DNA of 64,000 nucleotides, from the NCBI RefSeq assembly GCF_017921895.1, contig NZ_JAFIDN010000004.1:62001-126000 (forward strand). The letters run 5' to 3'. Under the pieces are notes generated by a model, which saw only the letters and a program-made list of their open reading frames with translations, had not been told where the DNA came from and did not search any database. Origin of the DNA: Natronogracilivirga saccharolytica (GTDB lineage Bacteria; Bacteroidota; Rhodothermia; Balneolales; Natronogracilivirgulaceae). Made by a program: the position numbers and the translations under genes. Positions 45,123-55,272 of the stretch are shown here, one piece after another; within the stretch, counting starts at the first letter, position 1, and each line of letters starts with the position of its first letter.

Positions 45123-46300
45123 GCCTTCACGCTCTTTTTTGATTTGTAATAATCTTTTATGACATCACGCACTCTTCCTGCAATATTTTCAGCTTTAGAT
45201 GCCAGAGCGGGATAAACGGGAAGCCGGATCAGTGATGCTGCCACTCGTTCTGTGACAGGAAGGCTGGCCGACAAACCCAGTTCTTTGCGCGCATATGGGG
45301 CGTTGTGCAGCGGGATATAATGAAACGACGCTTCGATGCCTTCATCCCTTAGCTTTTTGAGCAAGGGGGACTGGTCCTCCGTTTCCGAAGTTATGAAGTG
45401 AAAAATATGATAGTTGCTTCTGGCATAGTCCGGAATCCGGGGCAGCCGGATCATCCCCTTATCCTCAATCTCCTTAAGCTCAGAAAAGTAGGCATTCCAG
45501 ACCGTACTCCGGTGTTTCCGTATGATATCCTTTTTATTCAGCTGGGCCTCAAGCAGGGCGGCAAGGAGATCGGATGGGATGTAGCTGCTTCCCGGACTCA
45601 CCCATGTATACTTGTCTGTTTCACCGCGCAGGAAAGCAGTCCGGTTTGTACCTTTTTCACGGATCCATTCCGCCTTGCGGGCCAGCTCCTCATCCTGGGT
45701 CAGAAAAGCGCCCCCTTCACCGCAGGTTATATTCTTGGTGTCATGGAAACTGTAACACCCGATATCCCCGATGGTGCCCAGCGCCTTGTCCTGCCAGTAC
45801 GCATCAACACCCTGTGCGGCATCTTCCACAATTTTTATGGTGCTTCCTGATATCAGCTCCCGCAACGCTGCAAAATCAGCTGAAACACCTGCGTAGTGAA
45901 CCGGAATAATTGCTTTGGTGGAGGAGGTGATTTTCCCGGCTGTATCCGCCGGATCCAGTGTAAGGTCCGACTCCCTGATTTCAGCAAAGACCGGAGTTCC
46001 GCCCCGCATCCGGACGGCATTTGCTGTTGATACAAAGGTGAATGACGGCATGATCACCTCATCCCCGCGTTCTATCTCCAGCGCCATCATAGCCATTTCA
46101 AGCGCATGCGTGCAGGATGTGGTCAAAAAAACGTGCTTCGATCCGGTCCAGTCTCTGAGCCGGGATTCCACACGCCGGCTCGCAGGCCCGTCGCCATGCC
46201 AGCACTCGCTGTCGAGCGCCTGCACTATGGCCTTGTACTCTTCGTTTGTTCTGTAAATCCTGTTGAAAGGAATATAATCTGAATTCCGGGAATCGGTCAT
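45119..46300 (-). CDS. wecE: dTDP-4-amino-4,6-dideoxygalactose transaminase
   Basis: A 393-residue PLP-dependent sugar aminotransferase of the DegT/DnrJ/EryC1/StrS family. The PLP lysine is Lys189 in SFHDTKNITCGEGGAF. Many segments match WecE/RffA closely: GDEVIMPSFTFVSTANA, IIPVHYAGV, VEDAAQGVDAYWQ, ALGTIGDIGCYSFH, REKGTNRTAFLRGETDKYTW. WecE converts dTDP-4-keto-6-deoxyglucose plus glutamate to dTDP-Fuc4N. It is the first gene of the glycan operon, so the glycan probably contains Fuc4N or an acylated form. Confidence 0.9.
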   Translation of the reverse strand: MTDSRNSDYIPFNRIYRTNEEYKAIVQALDSECWHGDGPASRRVESRLRDWTGSKHVFLTTSCTHALEMAMMALEIERGDEVIMPSFTFVSTANAVRMRGGTPVFAEIRESDLTLDPADTAGKITSSTKAIIPVHYAGVSADFAALRELISGSTIKIVEDAAQGVDAYWQDKALGTIGDIGCYSFHDTKNITCGEGGAFLTQDEELARKAEWIREKGTNRTAFLRGETDKYTWVSPGSSYIPSDLLAALLEAQLNKKDIIRKHRSTVWNAYFSELKEIEDKGMIRLPRIPDYARSNYHIFHFITSETEDQSPLLKKLRDEGIEASFHYIPLHNAPYARKELGLSASLPVTERVAASLIRLPVYPALASKAENIAGRVRDVIKDYYKSKKSVKA

Positions 46301-46459
46301 TCGCAGACTGATTTAATTTTTGAGCAAGTATAACATTTTTGCATCACAGATGCGGGTTTCCACCTGCACTGCATTTGCTGCGAAAAGAGAAAATGATGGT
46401 TCAATCCCTTGGTCTAATTTCGTAATTTAAGCAAACCCCAATCAAATTATTGCTATTTC

Positions 46460-47938
46460 ATGATTCCAGATAAGCCTGCAGACCGAATTACCCGTCAGGG
46501 ACTAACTTATGATGACGTTTTACTGGTACCGGCATTGTCACAGGTGCTTCCCCGTGATGTCGACACCGCCGTCGAACTGGCTCCGGGGCTGACACTGAAT
46601 ATTCCGGTGATGGCCGCCGCCATGGATACCGTATCTGAATACCAGCTTGCAATTGCTCTGGCCAGGGAAGGCGGTATTGCCATGCTTCACAAGAATATGG
46701 AGATTGATGCGCAGGCAGAGCAGGTCCGGCTTGTGAAGCGAAGTGAAAGCGGAATGATCGTTGATCCGGTTACTTTGCAGAAAAATGCAACGGTTGCCGA
46801 CGCCCGCAGTATAATGGCCAGGCTCAAAATCGGAGGCATCCCGATTGTTTCACAAAACAAAAAGCTTCAGGGCATCGTCACAAACCGGGACTTGCGGTTT
46901 GAATCCGATCCCTCAAAAAAACTCGGCGACATCATGACCAGCAGCAAACTGGTCACTGCCAAAGAGGGTACAACACTTGAGGAAGCGGAAAAGCTGCTGC
47001 AGCAGTATAAAATCGAAAAGCTGCCTATTGTCGATAAGTCGGGTGTGCTGGTCGGACTTATTACATTCAAGGATATTGAAAAGAAAAAGAACTTTCCCAA
47101 CGCGTGCAAGGATGCCATGGGAAGGCTCAGAGTCGGTGCCGCCGTCGGCATATCCCCGGAAACTGCTGAAAGAGCTGCGGCGCTGGTGGATGCCGGTGTC
47201 GATATCATCACGGTAGATACCGCACACGGACATTCGGCAGCCGTTATCGATACTGTCCGGCAACTGAGAAAGTCTTACCCGGACCTGAACCTTATTGCCG
47301 GAAATATTGCAACTGCCGATGCCGCACGCGCCCTGCACCAGGCAGGAGCGGATGTGGTCAAGGTCGGCGTGGGTCCCGGATCAATCTGCACAACCCGGAT
47401 TGTAACCGGCGTGGGCGTGCCCCAGCTCAGTGCCGTTATGGAAATAGCGGAATATGCTTCCAAATCAGGCGTGGGACTTATAGCCGATGGCGGGATCAAA
47501 CAGACCGGTGATATCCCCAAAGCCATATCCGGCGGTGCGGATGCCGTAATGATAGGCTCGCTTTTCGCCGGTGTGGAGGAGAGCCCCGGTGAAACCATCA
47601 TTTATGAATCCCGGAAGTTCAAATCCTATCGCGGAATGGGGAGTCTCAGTGCCATGCACCAGGGCAGCAAAGACCGCTACTTCCAGGATGTTGAAGATGA
47701 TTTAAAAAAACTGGTACCGGAAGGTATAGAAGGCAGGGTTCCCTACAAGGGGCATTTGTCCGAGGTTATCTATCAGATGACTGGCGGACTTCGCTCGGCA
47801 ATGGGGTATTGCGGAGCGGCGACAATAAAAGAACTGAAAAAAGCCGAATTCGTGCATGTATCTGCGGCAAGTGTCTACGAAAGCCATCCGCACTCCGTGC
47901 ATATCACCCAGGAAGCACCGAATTATTCCGGCAGATGA
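46460..47938 (+). CDS. guaB: Inosine-5'-monophosphate dehydrogenase
   Basis: Oxidises IMP to XMP with NAD, the first committed step to GTP. It has 492 residues, the usual length. Catalytic Cys310 lies in GPGSICTTR; the CBS pair occupies about 95-210 ([51 protein letters not shown]). The flap segment YRGMGS and [10 protein letters not shown] is present. Divergent from wecE, 159 bp apart. Confidence 0.96.
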   Translation: MIPDKPADRITRQGLTYDDVLLVPALSQVLPRDVDTAVELAPGLTLNIPVMAAAMDTVSEYQLAIALAREGGIAMLHKNMEIDAQAEQVRLVKRSESGMIVDPVTLQKNATVADARSIMARLKIGGIPIVSQNKKLQGIVTNRDLRFESDPSKKLGDIMTSSKLVTAKEGTTLEEAEKLLQQYKIEKLPIVDKSGVLVGLITFKDIEKKKNFPNACKDAMGRLRVGAAVGISPETAERAAALVDAGVDIITVDTAHGHSAAVIDTVRQLRKSYPDLNLIAGNIATADAARALHQAGADVVKVGVGPGSICTTRIVTGVGVPQLSAVMEIAEYASKSGVGLIADGGIKQTGDIPKAISGGADAVMIGSLFAGVEESPGETIIYESRKFKSYRGMGSLSAMHQGSKDRYFQDVEDDLKKLVPEGIEGRVPYKGHLSEVIYQMTGGLRSAMGYCGAATIKELKKAEFVHVSAASVYESHPHSVHITQEAPNYSGR

Positions 47939-47967
47939 AATAACATGACAACCCTATTTAAACCATT

Positions 47968-48834
47968 GTGATATCATTACTTAAAAAACTTATGGAGCGA
48001 AGGAGGGAAGAACTGACCCTTCTTCTGTTCGATGATGATAACCCGCATCAGCAGGACAGTTACCGGATTCATCCCGGAAAAATGTTCCTCGGACTGGTCG
48101 TAGTCAATCTTCTGATTGTATTTATTGTTATGATCATCCTTTATGCTACACCCATCGGAACTTATCTGTTCAACAAAGAAAACCGGGCCATCCGGTCATC
48201 TGTGCTTGAAGTAAGAGAACGTATCTCTGCACTTCAGGACTCCCTTGAAGTGCGCGATGAACAACTCTCGGAAATCCAGAGGGTGATCAGGGATCAGGCA
48301 GATACCTCGTTTGTTATTTCCTCAACTGACGAATGGAATGAAATGTATGGTGAACAGGAACAGCCTTCCGGGGTCATGACCTATCAGGTGAGTGAAACCG
48401 GGGGTTCATCATCCCTTAGCAGTGATCAGATTATCAATTCCGATATTTTCAAATCCGGAACAATGTTTCCGTCCGAACCTCCTGTGAGAGGCACCGTCAG
48501 CAACTCCTATCAGCCTGATAAAGGTCATTTTGGCATAGATATTGCTGCCAGAACCGGAACGGATGTACGGTCGGTGGCAGACGGAGTGGTCATCAACAGC
48601 GAATGGACGCTGAATAACGGATATGTACTTCAGATTCTGCACGGCGACGGATTCGTAACCGTTTACAAACACTTTTCCGAGGTCAACTATACAGCTGGCA
48701 ATGTTGTCAGAAAAGGTGATGTGATCGGAAAGGTAGGAGAAACCGGTCTGCTTGCTTCAGGCCCCCACATTCATTTTGAAATATGGAAAAACGGAGCTTC
48801 CCTTGACCCGGAGCAGTATCTCAATTTAAATTAA
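47968..48834 (+). CDS. M23 family peptidoglycan endopeptidase, membrane-anchored
   Basis: A 288-residue protein with a cytoplasmic N-terminus, one membrane helix (about 40-60), a coiled coil (about 75-115) and a C-terminal LytM/M23 domain. Zinc motifs are HFGIDIAA (first His and Asp) and HIHFEIW (last His pair). Start GTG at 47968. Such enzymes cut peptide cross-links in the wall. The next gene encodes bactofilin; this pairing is known for curvature and shape control (for example Csd1/CcmA in Helicobacter), which suggests a shape role here. Confidence 0.88.
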   Translation: MISLLKKLMERRREELTLLLFDDDNPHQQDSYRIHPGKMFLGLVVVNLLIVFIVMIILYATPIGTYLFNKENRAIRSSVLEVRERISALQDSLEVRDEQLSEIQRVIRDQADTSFVISSTDEWNEMYGEQEQPSGVMTYQVSETGGSSSLSSDQIINSDIFKSGTMFPSEPPVRGTVSNSYQPDKGHFGIDIAARTGTDVRSVADGVVINSEWTLNNGYVLQILHGDGFVTVYKHFSEVNYTAGNVVRKGDVIGKVGETGLLASGPHIHFEIWKNGASLDPEQYLNLN

Positions 48835-48867
48835 GCACGCACGTTTGAATTATTAAAAATTTATAAT

Positions 48868-49317
48868 ATGTTTGGAAAAAACAACACCAGAACCAACGAT
48901 ACCATGAAGAACGATACCCCAGGACAGCCAAATATCAACATGATAAGCTCCGGATCCACGCTTTCCGGTACACTGCATACCAAAAGCGATCTGCGTGTTT
49001 CAGGAACCGTTGACGGAAAAGTCAATGCGGAAGGAAAATGCATCGTTTCGGAGTCGGGACTTGTAAAAGGGGACCTTCAGGCAAAGGAAGCTGATATTGC
49101 CGGGACGGTAGAAGGCGAAGTGTCCGTAAGCAACAAATTGATTCTCCGCAAAACCGCTAAAGTAGCAGGTGACATCGCCACCAAAACATTGATGGTTGAG
49201 GAGGGTGCCCAGATCGACGGATCCTGCAAAATGGGTGACCCGTCCGCACAACCAGCGAAAAAATCTGCTTCCACCGATAATAAAGACTTCAAAAAAACAA
49301 CCGGCAGTCCCTCCTGA
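48868..49317 (+). CDS. Bactofilin (polymer-forming cytoskeletal protein)
   Basis: A 149-residue protein with the right-handed beta-helix core of bactofilins: SGTLHTKSDLRVSGTVDGKVNAEGK, VKGDLQAKEADIAGTVEGEVSV, TAKVAGDIATKTLMVEEGAQIDG. Short polar N- and C-terminal tails flank the core, as in the family. It polymerises into filaments at the membrane without nucleotide. Lies 33 bp after the M23 peptidase gene, its likely partner. Confidence 0.92.
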   Translation: MFGKNNTRTNDTMKNDTPGQPNINMISSGSTLSGTLHTKSDLRVSGTVDGKVNAEGKCIVSESGLVKGDLQAKEADIAGTVEGEVSVSNKLILRKTAKVAGDIATKTLMVEEGAQIDGSCKMGDPSAQPAKKSASTDNKDFKKTTGSPS

Positions 49318-49366
49318 TATTATTTAAGCGGCACCATCAGCCGGATTTGTCCGCACCGGTACATCC

Positions 49367-49612
49367 ATGGCTCTGAAAGAACTATCCCGCTACGGTCAGT
49401 ACATTGCTCTCGGCACCCATATTGCGGCTTCCATGATGATTCCGGTTTTAGCCGGAATTTATGCCGACAACAGATGGGGATCCTCACCCTGGGGAGTGAT
49501 AATCGGCGCTTTGGTCGGGTTCGGAGCCATGATCTCCATTGTACTCAGGCTGGCGGCACAAACAGGGAGAAATGAGTATATGGAAAAAAGAAAAAAGTCA
49601 GATCATGGGTAA
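49367..49612 (+). CDS. atpZ: AtpZ-like F1Fo assembly membrane protein
   Basis: An 81-residue protein with two membrane helices (about 12-32 and 41-63), of the AtpI/AtpZ family. The MALKELSRYGQYIALGTHIAASMMIPVLAGIYADNRWG segment matches AtpZ proteins that precede ATP synthase operons in Bacteroidota. It probably helps build the c-ring or supply Mg2+/Ca2+; the role is inferred from family and position. It overlaps the next gene by 8 bp. Confidence 0.82.
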   Translation: MALKELSRYGQYIALGTHIAASMMIPVLAGIYADNRWGSSPWGVIIGALVGFGAMISIVLRLAAQTGRNEYMEKRKKSDHG

Positions 49613-49988
49613 ATTCAGCGGACTGATTCTTCTGTTTGATATCGCCTGCTTGCTGGTCATCGGCATACCGGTATACTTGCTGGCCGGAATGCCGGTTCTG
49701 CTTCCGGGAATTATTGCATTTATTGTCACATCAGCTCTTGCCATTGCAAGCTTCTATCCGTTTACAAGAATGTCGGGCGGAAATATGAACAAATACCTCA
49801 GCGCCATGTTGATCGGAATGTTCATCCGGATGATATTCATCGGTACTTCGGTTGCCATTGTCTTTGTTTTTACAGAATTACATCAAATCAGTTTTACAGT
49901 TGCACTGTTATTTTCATATATTTGTAAATCTGTTATTGAGACCTATATACTAACCAAAAAACATAGAGGGCAACCGTCGGTATCGTGA
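49605..49988 (+). CDS. AtpI-like membrane protein of the ATP synthase operon
   Basis: A 127-residue protein with four predicted membrane helices. The ATG at 49605 is chosen because it overlaps the atpZ stop by 8 bp, with coupling, and gives a start directly before the first helix (FSGLILLFDIACLLVIGIPVYLL). The length and four-helix plan resemble ATP synthase subunit I. Sequence similarity is not strong enough to be sure. Its stop overlaps the start of atpB. Confidence 0.65.
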   Translation: MGKFSGLILLFDIACLLVIGIPVYLLAGMPVLLPGIIAFIVTSALAIASFYPFTRMSGGNMNKYLSAMLIGMFIRMIFIGTSVAIVFVFTELHQISFTVALLFSYICKSVIETYILTKKHRGQPSVS

Positions 49989-51100
49989 TGAAACATCAGC
50001 TCCGCCTACTTTTCCTGATCATAGTTTTTATAGCAGGTACCGCTGCTCAATCCAGCGCGGAGTCATCAGAAGAGAATGATATTGACCTCGTCGAAGAAGG
50101 TGCCGGGGAATCAGCAGAGAACAGAATCGATCTCATCGACAAAGTCGTGGATCACCATTATCTGGACTTCAAGCCCCTGGTCACTATTGAGCTTCCAAGG
50201 TTTTTTTATGATGACGGATCTTTTCACTTTCATCGAAGCACCACGGCATTGCTCAACAGCAAACCGGATCTGTTTACCGACGAGGATTATATCGACGCTG
50301 ATCCTGTGACAAAAAACGGAGAAATTCAGCCGGCAAGCTGGAATATCGTGCGTACCGACGGCACTCCGGTCGATTTCGATTTTTCCATAACTTCCCATCT
50401 CGTATTCTTCTGGATTGCCGCTCTTCTTACATTTGCAATCTTTATTCCGCTTTCAAAGAAATATCGTCAGGGCGTAGGCCGCTCGTCAGAACCCAAAGGA
50501 GCGTTTCAAAACATATTTGAGACACTCGTCCTTTTCATTCGTGATGACATAGCGCTGCAAAATATCGGGTCGAAAAAATACCAGTTATTTACTCCATACC
50601 TGCTGACCGTCTTCTTTTTTATTCTTTTCATGAATTTTTTCGGGCTGATGCCGTGGGGCGTTTCCTCAACAGCTGATATAACGGTTACAGCGGTACTGGC
50701 CATCTGCACCTTTTTTGCAACCCAGCTGTTTGCGTCAAAAGAGCACTGGAAGCACATATTCTGGTTTCCCGGCGTGCCTGTTCCGATCAAGTTCATTCTG
50801 CTGCCAGTGGAGCTGATCGGACTCTTTACCAAGCCGTTCGCCCTGTGCATTCGTCTTTTTGCCAACATGGCGTCAGGCAAAATTTTAATTTTTGCCTTGT
50901 TGGGAACCATCTTTTTATTTTCTGACCTCTTCGGGCCCGGAATTGCATACGGCACATCCTGGGTCTGGGTATTTCTGACGCTTTTTGTTTACCTGATCAA
51001 GGCCCTGGTCAGTTTCATACAGGCTTACGTTTTCACTATATTATCCGCACTCTTCATAGGTCTTGCTGTTGACGACCACAGTGAAGAGCATGCGCACTGA
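49988..51100 (+). CDS. atpB: ATP synthase Fo subunit a
   Basis: A 370-residue membrane subunit that forms the proton path. The essential arginine lies in KPFALCIRLFANMASG. The N-terminus carries a signal peptide (to about residue 22) and about 110 acidic residues outside the membrane, as usual in Bacteroidota, before the first membrane helix (HLVFFWIAALLTFAIFIPL). The ATG at 49988 overlaps the previous stop by one base; a GTG one codon upstream (49985) is possible. Confidence 0.93.
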   Translation: MKHQLRLLFLIIVFIAGTAAQSSAESSEENDIDLVEEGAGESAENRIDLIDKVVDHHYLDFKPLVTIELPRFFYDDGSFHFHRSTTALLNSKPDLFTDEDYIDADPVTKNGEIQPASWNIVRTDGTPVDFDFSITSHLVFFWIAALLTFAIFIPLSKKYRQGVGRSSEPKGAFQNIFETLVLFIRDDIALQNIGSKKYQLFTPYLLTVFFFILFMNFFGLMPWGVSSTADITVTAVLAICTFFATQLFASKEHWKHIFWFPGVPVPIKFILLPVELIGLFTKPFALCIRLFANMASGKILIFALLGTIFLFSDLFGPGIAYGTSWVWVFLTLFVYLIKALVSFIQAYVFTILSALFIGLAVDDHSEEHAH

Positions 51101-51146
51101 ACTGCTTTAACCAATAAAAACCCAATAATTTAAACAGAGGAATAAA

Positions 51147-51365
51147 ATGGAATTTGCATATTTGGCTGCCGGTTTCGGAGCAGGAATCACAACTATTGGT
51201 GCCGCTATAGGTATTGGTATGATTGGAAAAGGAGCGATGGAAGGATCTGCACGTCAGCCCGAAGCATCAGGCGATATCAGAACTTCTATGCTTATCTCTG
51301 CTGCCTTCATCGAAGGTGTCGCACTCTTTGGTCAGGTTGTCTGTATTATTCTGGCCCTGCAGTAA
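51147..51365 (+). CDS. atpE: ATP synthase Fo subunit c
   Basis: A 72-residue two-helix proteolipid forming the rotor ring. The ion-binding carboxylate is Glu56 in AAFIEGVALF. The helix-1 GAAIGIGMIG stretch has no Gln, and Glu56 is followed by Gly, not Ser/Thr, so it lacks the usual sodium-ring motif and is probably proton-driven. The loop RQPEA is the standard F1 contact. A strong ribosome-binding site (AGAGGAATAAA) fits the high protein copy number needed. Confidence 0.96.
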   Translation: MEFAYLAAGFGAGITTIGAAIGIGMIGKGAMEGSARQPEASGDIRTSMLISAAFIEGVALFGQVVCIILALQ

Positions 51366-51408
51366 CCAGATTGCGCTATCAACGATCCTAACCGATTGGT
51401 AAAAAACC

Positions 51409-51912
51409 ATGTATCCTGTTTTTGCTCAAGGTCTGCTTGATGTAGACTTCGGACTGTTTTTCTGGGTCCTGATCACATTTTTGCTGTTTCTGTTCCTGCT
51501 TACAAAATTTGCATGGAAACCGATTCTGAATGCACTCTCAGAACGTGAGAATGCCATTAAAGAGTCTCTGGAAGCAGCGGAAAAGGCCAAGGCCGATGCT
51601 GAGGAAATATCCAGGGAAAATGAAAAAGCCCTGAAAGAGGCCGAAGCCATCTCGCAGAAAATGAGAAAAGAAGCTCTCGAAGAAGCCGAAGCACTCAGGG
51701 CAGACCGTGTGGAAAAGGCAAAGGCCGAAGCATCAAAGCTTCTCGAACAAGCCAGGTCCACCATAGAACAGGAGAAAAAGAAAGCTCTTCTCGAGCTCCG
51801 TGAAGAGGTTTCCAGAATTGCCATTGAATCAGCTTCGCGCATTCTGGATGAAGAGCTTGACGAGAAGAAAAACAAAAAGATCGTTGAAAAGTACATAAGG
51901 GAACTCAACTAA
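51409..51912 (+). CDS. atpF: ATP synthase Fo subunit b
   Basis: A 167-residue stator stalk subunit with one N-terminal membrane helix (FGLFFWVLITFLLFLFLLTKFAW) followed by a long charged helix rich in Glu, Ala and Lys that dimerises. Normal length. It lies 43 bp after atpE and 12 bp before atpH. Confidence 0.94.
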   Translation: MYPVFAQGLLDVDFGLFFWVLITFLLFLFLLTKFAWKPILNALSERENAIKESLEAAEKAKADAEEISRENEKALKEAEAISQKMRKEALEEAEALRADRVEKAKAEASKLLEQARSTIEQEKKKALLELREEVSRIAIESASRILDEELDEKKNKKIVEKYIRELN

Positions 51913-51924
51913 CTCCGCTGTTTC

Positions 51925-52470
51925 ATGATTATCTCAAAAGTTGCAAAACGCTACGCCACAGCGCTTTTCCTGGAAGCCAAAAACAGGAAAGAGCTGGAAA
52001 ATGTGGCCGCAGACATGCAGCGGATCAACGAAACCATACTGGGTTCCAGGGAGCTGCAGATCTTCCTGAAAAGCCATATCATTTCACGTCAGAACAAAAA
52101 GAGTACACTTGATGAGCTCTTTTCCAAAGATATTTCTGAGCTAAGCCGGCAGTTCATAAGCCTGATTCTCGAGAAAAGAAGAGAGGATCAGCTGTCCGGT
52201 ATTTGCGGCTATTTCGGAGTTCTGTTCAACAAGGAACAGGGATTGCTTGAAATAGAAGTATTTGTCGTGAAAAAGCCGGATGCCGGCCTGGAAAAACAGC
52301 TCAAAAAGGCACTTGAAAGCCGTACCGGAAGCAAAGTAAACCTGTCCTACATCGAGGATCATTCACTCAAGGGCGGAATGGCCGTTCGTATCAATGATAC
52401 CGTAATTGACGGAACCATTAAACACAAACTTCAACAACTTGAACTTACATTACAGCAGGCCGGAATGTAA
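51925..52470 (+). CDS. atpH: ATP synthase F1 subunit delta
   Basis: A 181-residue stator subunit that ties subunit b to the top of alpha3beta3. The start MIISKVAKRYATALFLEAKNRKELENVA and the end KVNLSYIEDHSLKGGMAVRINDTVIDGTIKHKLQQLELTL are family signatures. It precedes atpA by 30 bp. Confidence 0.93.
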   Translation: MIISKVAKRYATALFLEAKNRKELENVAADMQRINETILGSRELQIFLKSHIISRQNKKSTLDELFSKDISELSRQFISLILEKRREDQLSGICGYFGVLFNKEQGLLEIEVFVVKKPDAGLEKQLKKALESRTGSKVNLSYIEDHSLKGGMAVRINDTVIDGTIKHKLQQLELTLQQAGM

Positions 52471-52500
52471 GTTTTTTTAAAGGATGGACATACCATTATT

Positions 52501-54126
52501 ATGAGTCACGTTAAACCAGAAGAAGTCTCTGCCATACTCAGAAAGCAATTGGCCGGATTTGATACCGAGACAGAGGTCTATGATGTCGGTACCGTACTGG
52601 AAGTAGGAGATGGTATTGCAAGGGTATACGGCCTTTCCAAAGTTCAGGCCGGTGAATTGGTTGAATTGCCCGACTCCAGGGATGAAGACGGCAAACCCAT
52701 CCGGGGGATGGTCCAGAACCTTGAAGAGGACAATGTAGGTATCGTACTTTTTGGCGGCGCCAAGTTTGTCAAGGAAGGAGACAAGGTACAGCGGACCCAG
52801 GAAATTGCATCACTTCCGGTTGGCGAGGGTGTTCTTGGCCGCGTCATTGACCCGCTTGGCAGACCCGTTGACGGAAAAGGTCCCTTGAGCGGAGAGACAT
52901 TTAATCTTCCGCTGGAACGCAAGGCGCCCGGTGTGATTTACAGAGAACCGGTATCTGAACCGGTGCAGACCGGACTCAAGGCAATTGACACCCTTATTCC
53001 GATTGGCCGCGGGCAGCGTGAGCTGATCATCGGCGACCGCCAAACCGGGAAAACTGCTATTGCTATCGATACGATAATCAATCAGAAACGTACCCAGGAA
53101 ACAGATAAGCCGGTCTACTGTGTTTACGTAGCCATCGGTCAGAAAGGATCGACTGTTGCCCAGGTAAATCAGGCACTCCAGGAAAACGGCGCTTCGGATT
53201 ATACTGTAATTGTTTCAGCACCGTCTTCCGTAGCCGCACCGCTCCAGTACATTGCACCTTTTGCCGGGGCTGCGATAGGAGAATACTTCCGTGATACCGG
53301 CCGTCATGTGCTGGTCATCTATGATGACCTTTCCAAACAGGCAGTTGCTTATCGCGAACTCTCGCTTCTGCTGCGGCGTCCGCCGGGCCGTGAGGCGTAT
53401 CCGGGCGATGTATTTTATCTTCACAGTCGTCTTCTTGAGCGTGCTGCGAAAATCAACGCCAACGATGAAGTGGCAAAAAAAATGAATGACGTTCCCGAGC
53501 CGCTTCGCGACAAACTAAAAGGCGGAGGCTCACTTACAGCTCTGCCCATTATCGAAACACAGGCAGGAGACGTATCCGCATATATCCCGACAAACGTCAT
53601 CTCCATTACTGACGGACAAATTTTCCTTCAGACCAATCTGTTTAATTCCGGTGTGCGGCCGGCCATTGATGTCGGTATATCCGTATCACGTGTCGGTGGG
53701 GCAGCTCAGGTCAAGTCCATGAAAAAACTTGCCGGGACAATGAAGCTGGACCTGGCACAGTATCGCGAACTTGAAGCATTTGCCAAGTTCGGATCTGAAC
53801 TCGATGCTTCCACGCAAAGACAGCTTAATCGCGGAGCCCGTACCGTAGAAGTGCTCAAGCAGGATCAGTATAAGCCTCTTTCAGTACAAAATCAGATTGC
53901 ACTGCTTTTGGCGAATAATAAAGGTGTTCTGGACAAACTTCCGCTTGAAGCCATCAGCGAATTTGAAGAGCAATTCTTTGAAGCCATTGAACTTAAGTTT
54001 GCCGAAGAGATGAAAGAGCTCGGCTCGTCGGGTGTATTGCAGGATGACTTCGCGGAAAAACTGGAAAAAGAGGCCTTTTCAGTCCAGAAAAAAGTGTTGA
54101 GCGAACGCGAGAACATCGAATTCTGA
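52501..54126 (+). CDS. atpA: ATP synthase F1 subunit alpha
   Basis: A 541-residue regulatory nucleotide-binding subunit of F1. The P-loop [10 protein letters not shown] is around residues 178-187, and the alpha signature [17 protein letters not shown] is in the second half. It is about 30 residues longer than the E. coli protein, with extra charged residues around EDGKPIRG and in the middle (RGQRELII region unchanged). atpG starts one base after its stop. Confidence 0.97.
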   Translation: MSHVKPEEVSAILRKQLAGFDTETEVYDVGTVLEVGDGIARVYGLSKVQAGELVELPDSRDEDGKPIRGMVQNLEEDNVGIVLFGGAKFVKEGDKVQRTQEIASLPVGEGVLGRVIDPLGRPVDGKGPLSGETFNLPLERKAPGVIYREPVSEPVQTGLKAIDTLIPIGRGQRELIIGDRQTGKTAIAIDTIINQKRTQETDKPVYCVYVAIGQKGSTVAQVNQALQENGASDYTVIVSAPSSVAAPLQYIAPFAGAAIGEYFRDTGRHVLVIYDDLSKQAVAYRELSLLLRRPPGREAYPGDVFYLHSRLLERAAKINANDEVAKKMNDVPEPLRDKLKGGGSLTALPIIETQAGDVSAYIPTNVISITDGQIFLQTNLFNSGVRPAIDVGISVSRVGGAAQVKSMKKLAGTMKLDLAQYRELEAFAKFGSELDASTQRQLNRGARTVEVLKQDQYKPLSVQNQIALLLANNKGVLDKLPLEAISEFEEQFFEAIELKFAEEMKELGSSGVLQDDFAEKLEKEAFSVQKKVLSERENIEF

Positions 54127-54127
54127 T

Positions 54128-55093
54128 ATGGCAAATTTACGCGACATACGGGACCGCATATCATCGGTAAAAAGCACTCAGCAGATCACCAGAGCAATGA
54201 AAATGGTTGCCGCTGCACGGCTGAGAAAGGCCCAGGACCGTATGACTGATGCCCGCCCATACACCTACAAGATCAGGGAAGTTGTCAAAAATCTCACAGA
54301 GCGCAGCAACTCTGACAATCCGCTGTTCCGGACTTCCGAAAATCCCGAGAATGTTCTGATTATCGTACTCGGTTCCGACAGGGGACTCTGCGGGGGATTC
54401 AACACCAATTTATTCCGGATTGTTGAGAACAAAATTCATGATCATTTTTCCGGGCACATGAAAAACGGTAATCTTTCAATGATTTGCTTCGGGAAAAAGG
54501 CTTATGATTATTTTCGCACCCGCAAGTATCCCGTTATCGATCACAAAATCGGTTTTTTTGATCAACTGAAGTACGAGAATGTCACAGATGTGATGAATGG
54601 TATCATCGCGGAGTTCAAAGAAGGAACCTATGATGAAGTTTATCTGGCCTACAATGAATTCAAATCGGTGATTGCCCAGAATCGGCGTTTTGAATTTATT
54701 CTGCCGATCACTTATGAAACCGACAAGGTAACCGTTCCGGAGTTTCCCTCGATTTTCGAGAAAAAGGTCAAAAACAAGGAAGTCACTGACAAACCGGAAA
54801 GTGAGTCAAAGAAAACTGGTCTGAAGCCGGATGTAGATTATCTTTATGAACCGGATCCCGATACGATTCTGGACTACATTCTTCCGTTGTACGTCAACGT
54901 CCAGCTCTGGCAGGCGTCACTGGAGTCTTATGCAGCTGAACAAGGTGCCCGGATGACAGCCATGGACAGTGCAACTGAAAATGCAGGTGATATCATCAGT
55001 GATCTGCAGCTCAAATACAACCAGGCACGTCAGGCAGCCATTACCACAGAAATTTCTGAAATAGTTTCGGGGGCGGAAGCGTTATCGGAGTGA
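54128..55093 (+). CDS. atpG: ATP synthase F1 subunit gamma
   Basis: A 321-residue central stalk subunit. Conserved ends are seen: [36 protein letters not shown] at the start and [46 protein letters not shown] at the end; [14 protein letters not shown] lies in the middle. About 30 residues more than in E. coli, mainly in an acidic linker ([18 protein letters not shown]). The genes for beta and epsilon do not follow; a tRNA gene does. Confidence 0.96.
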   Translation: MANLRDIRDRISSVKSTQQITRAMKMVAAARLRKAQDRMTDARPYTYKIREVVKNLTERSNSDNPLFRTSENPENVLIIVLGSDRGLCGGFNTNLFRIVENKIHDHFSGHMKNGNLSMICFGKKAYDYFRTRKYPVIDHKIGFFDQLKYENVTDVMNGIIAEFKEGTYDEVYLAYNEFKSVIAQNRRFEFILPITYETDKVTVPEFPSIFEKKVKNKEVTDKPESESKKTGLKPDVDYLYEPDPDTILDYILPLYVNVQLWQASLESYAAEQGARMTAMDSATENAGDIISDLQLKYNQARQAAITTEISEIVSGAEALSE

Positions 55094-55118
55094 TTTTTTT
55101 TGTATATTTATTGAATAC

Positions 55119-55203
55119 GGAGAGATGGCAGAGTGGTCGAATGCGGCGGTCTTGAAAACCGTTGAGCCGAAAGGCTCCGGGGGTTCGAATCCCTCTCTCT
55201 CCG
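55119..55203 (+). tRNA. tRNA-Ser (anticodon TGA)
   Basis: Fold by eye: acceptor GGAGAGA (55119-55125) pairs with TCTCTCC (55196-55202), discriminator G at 55203. The anticodon loop CTTGAAA gives anticodon TGA. There is a long variable arm (GAGCCGAAAGGCTC), as expected for serine, and a T loop TTCGAAT. The CCA end is not encoded. A terminator follows directly. Confidence 0.95.
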
Positions 55204-55208
55204 CTCAG

Positions 55209-55236
55209 AAAGCTCCTTTCCGGGAGCTTTTTTTTT
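55209..55236 (+). terminator. Rho-independent terminator after tRNA-Ser
   Basis: AAAGCTCC pairs with GGAGCTTT across a six-base loop, followed by a run of T to 55236. It lies six bases after the tRNA. Confidence 0.88.
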
Positions 55237-55272
55237 AGCTGTAATCAGGCATTCAAGCTTATCTACCGCACC

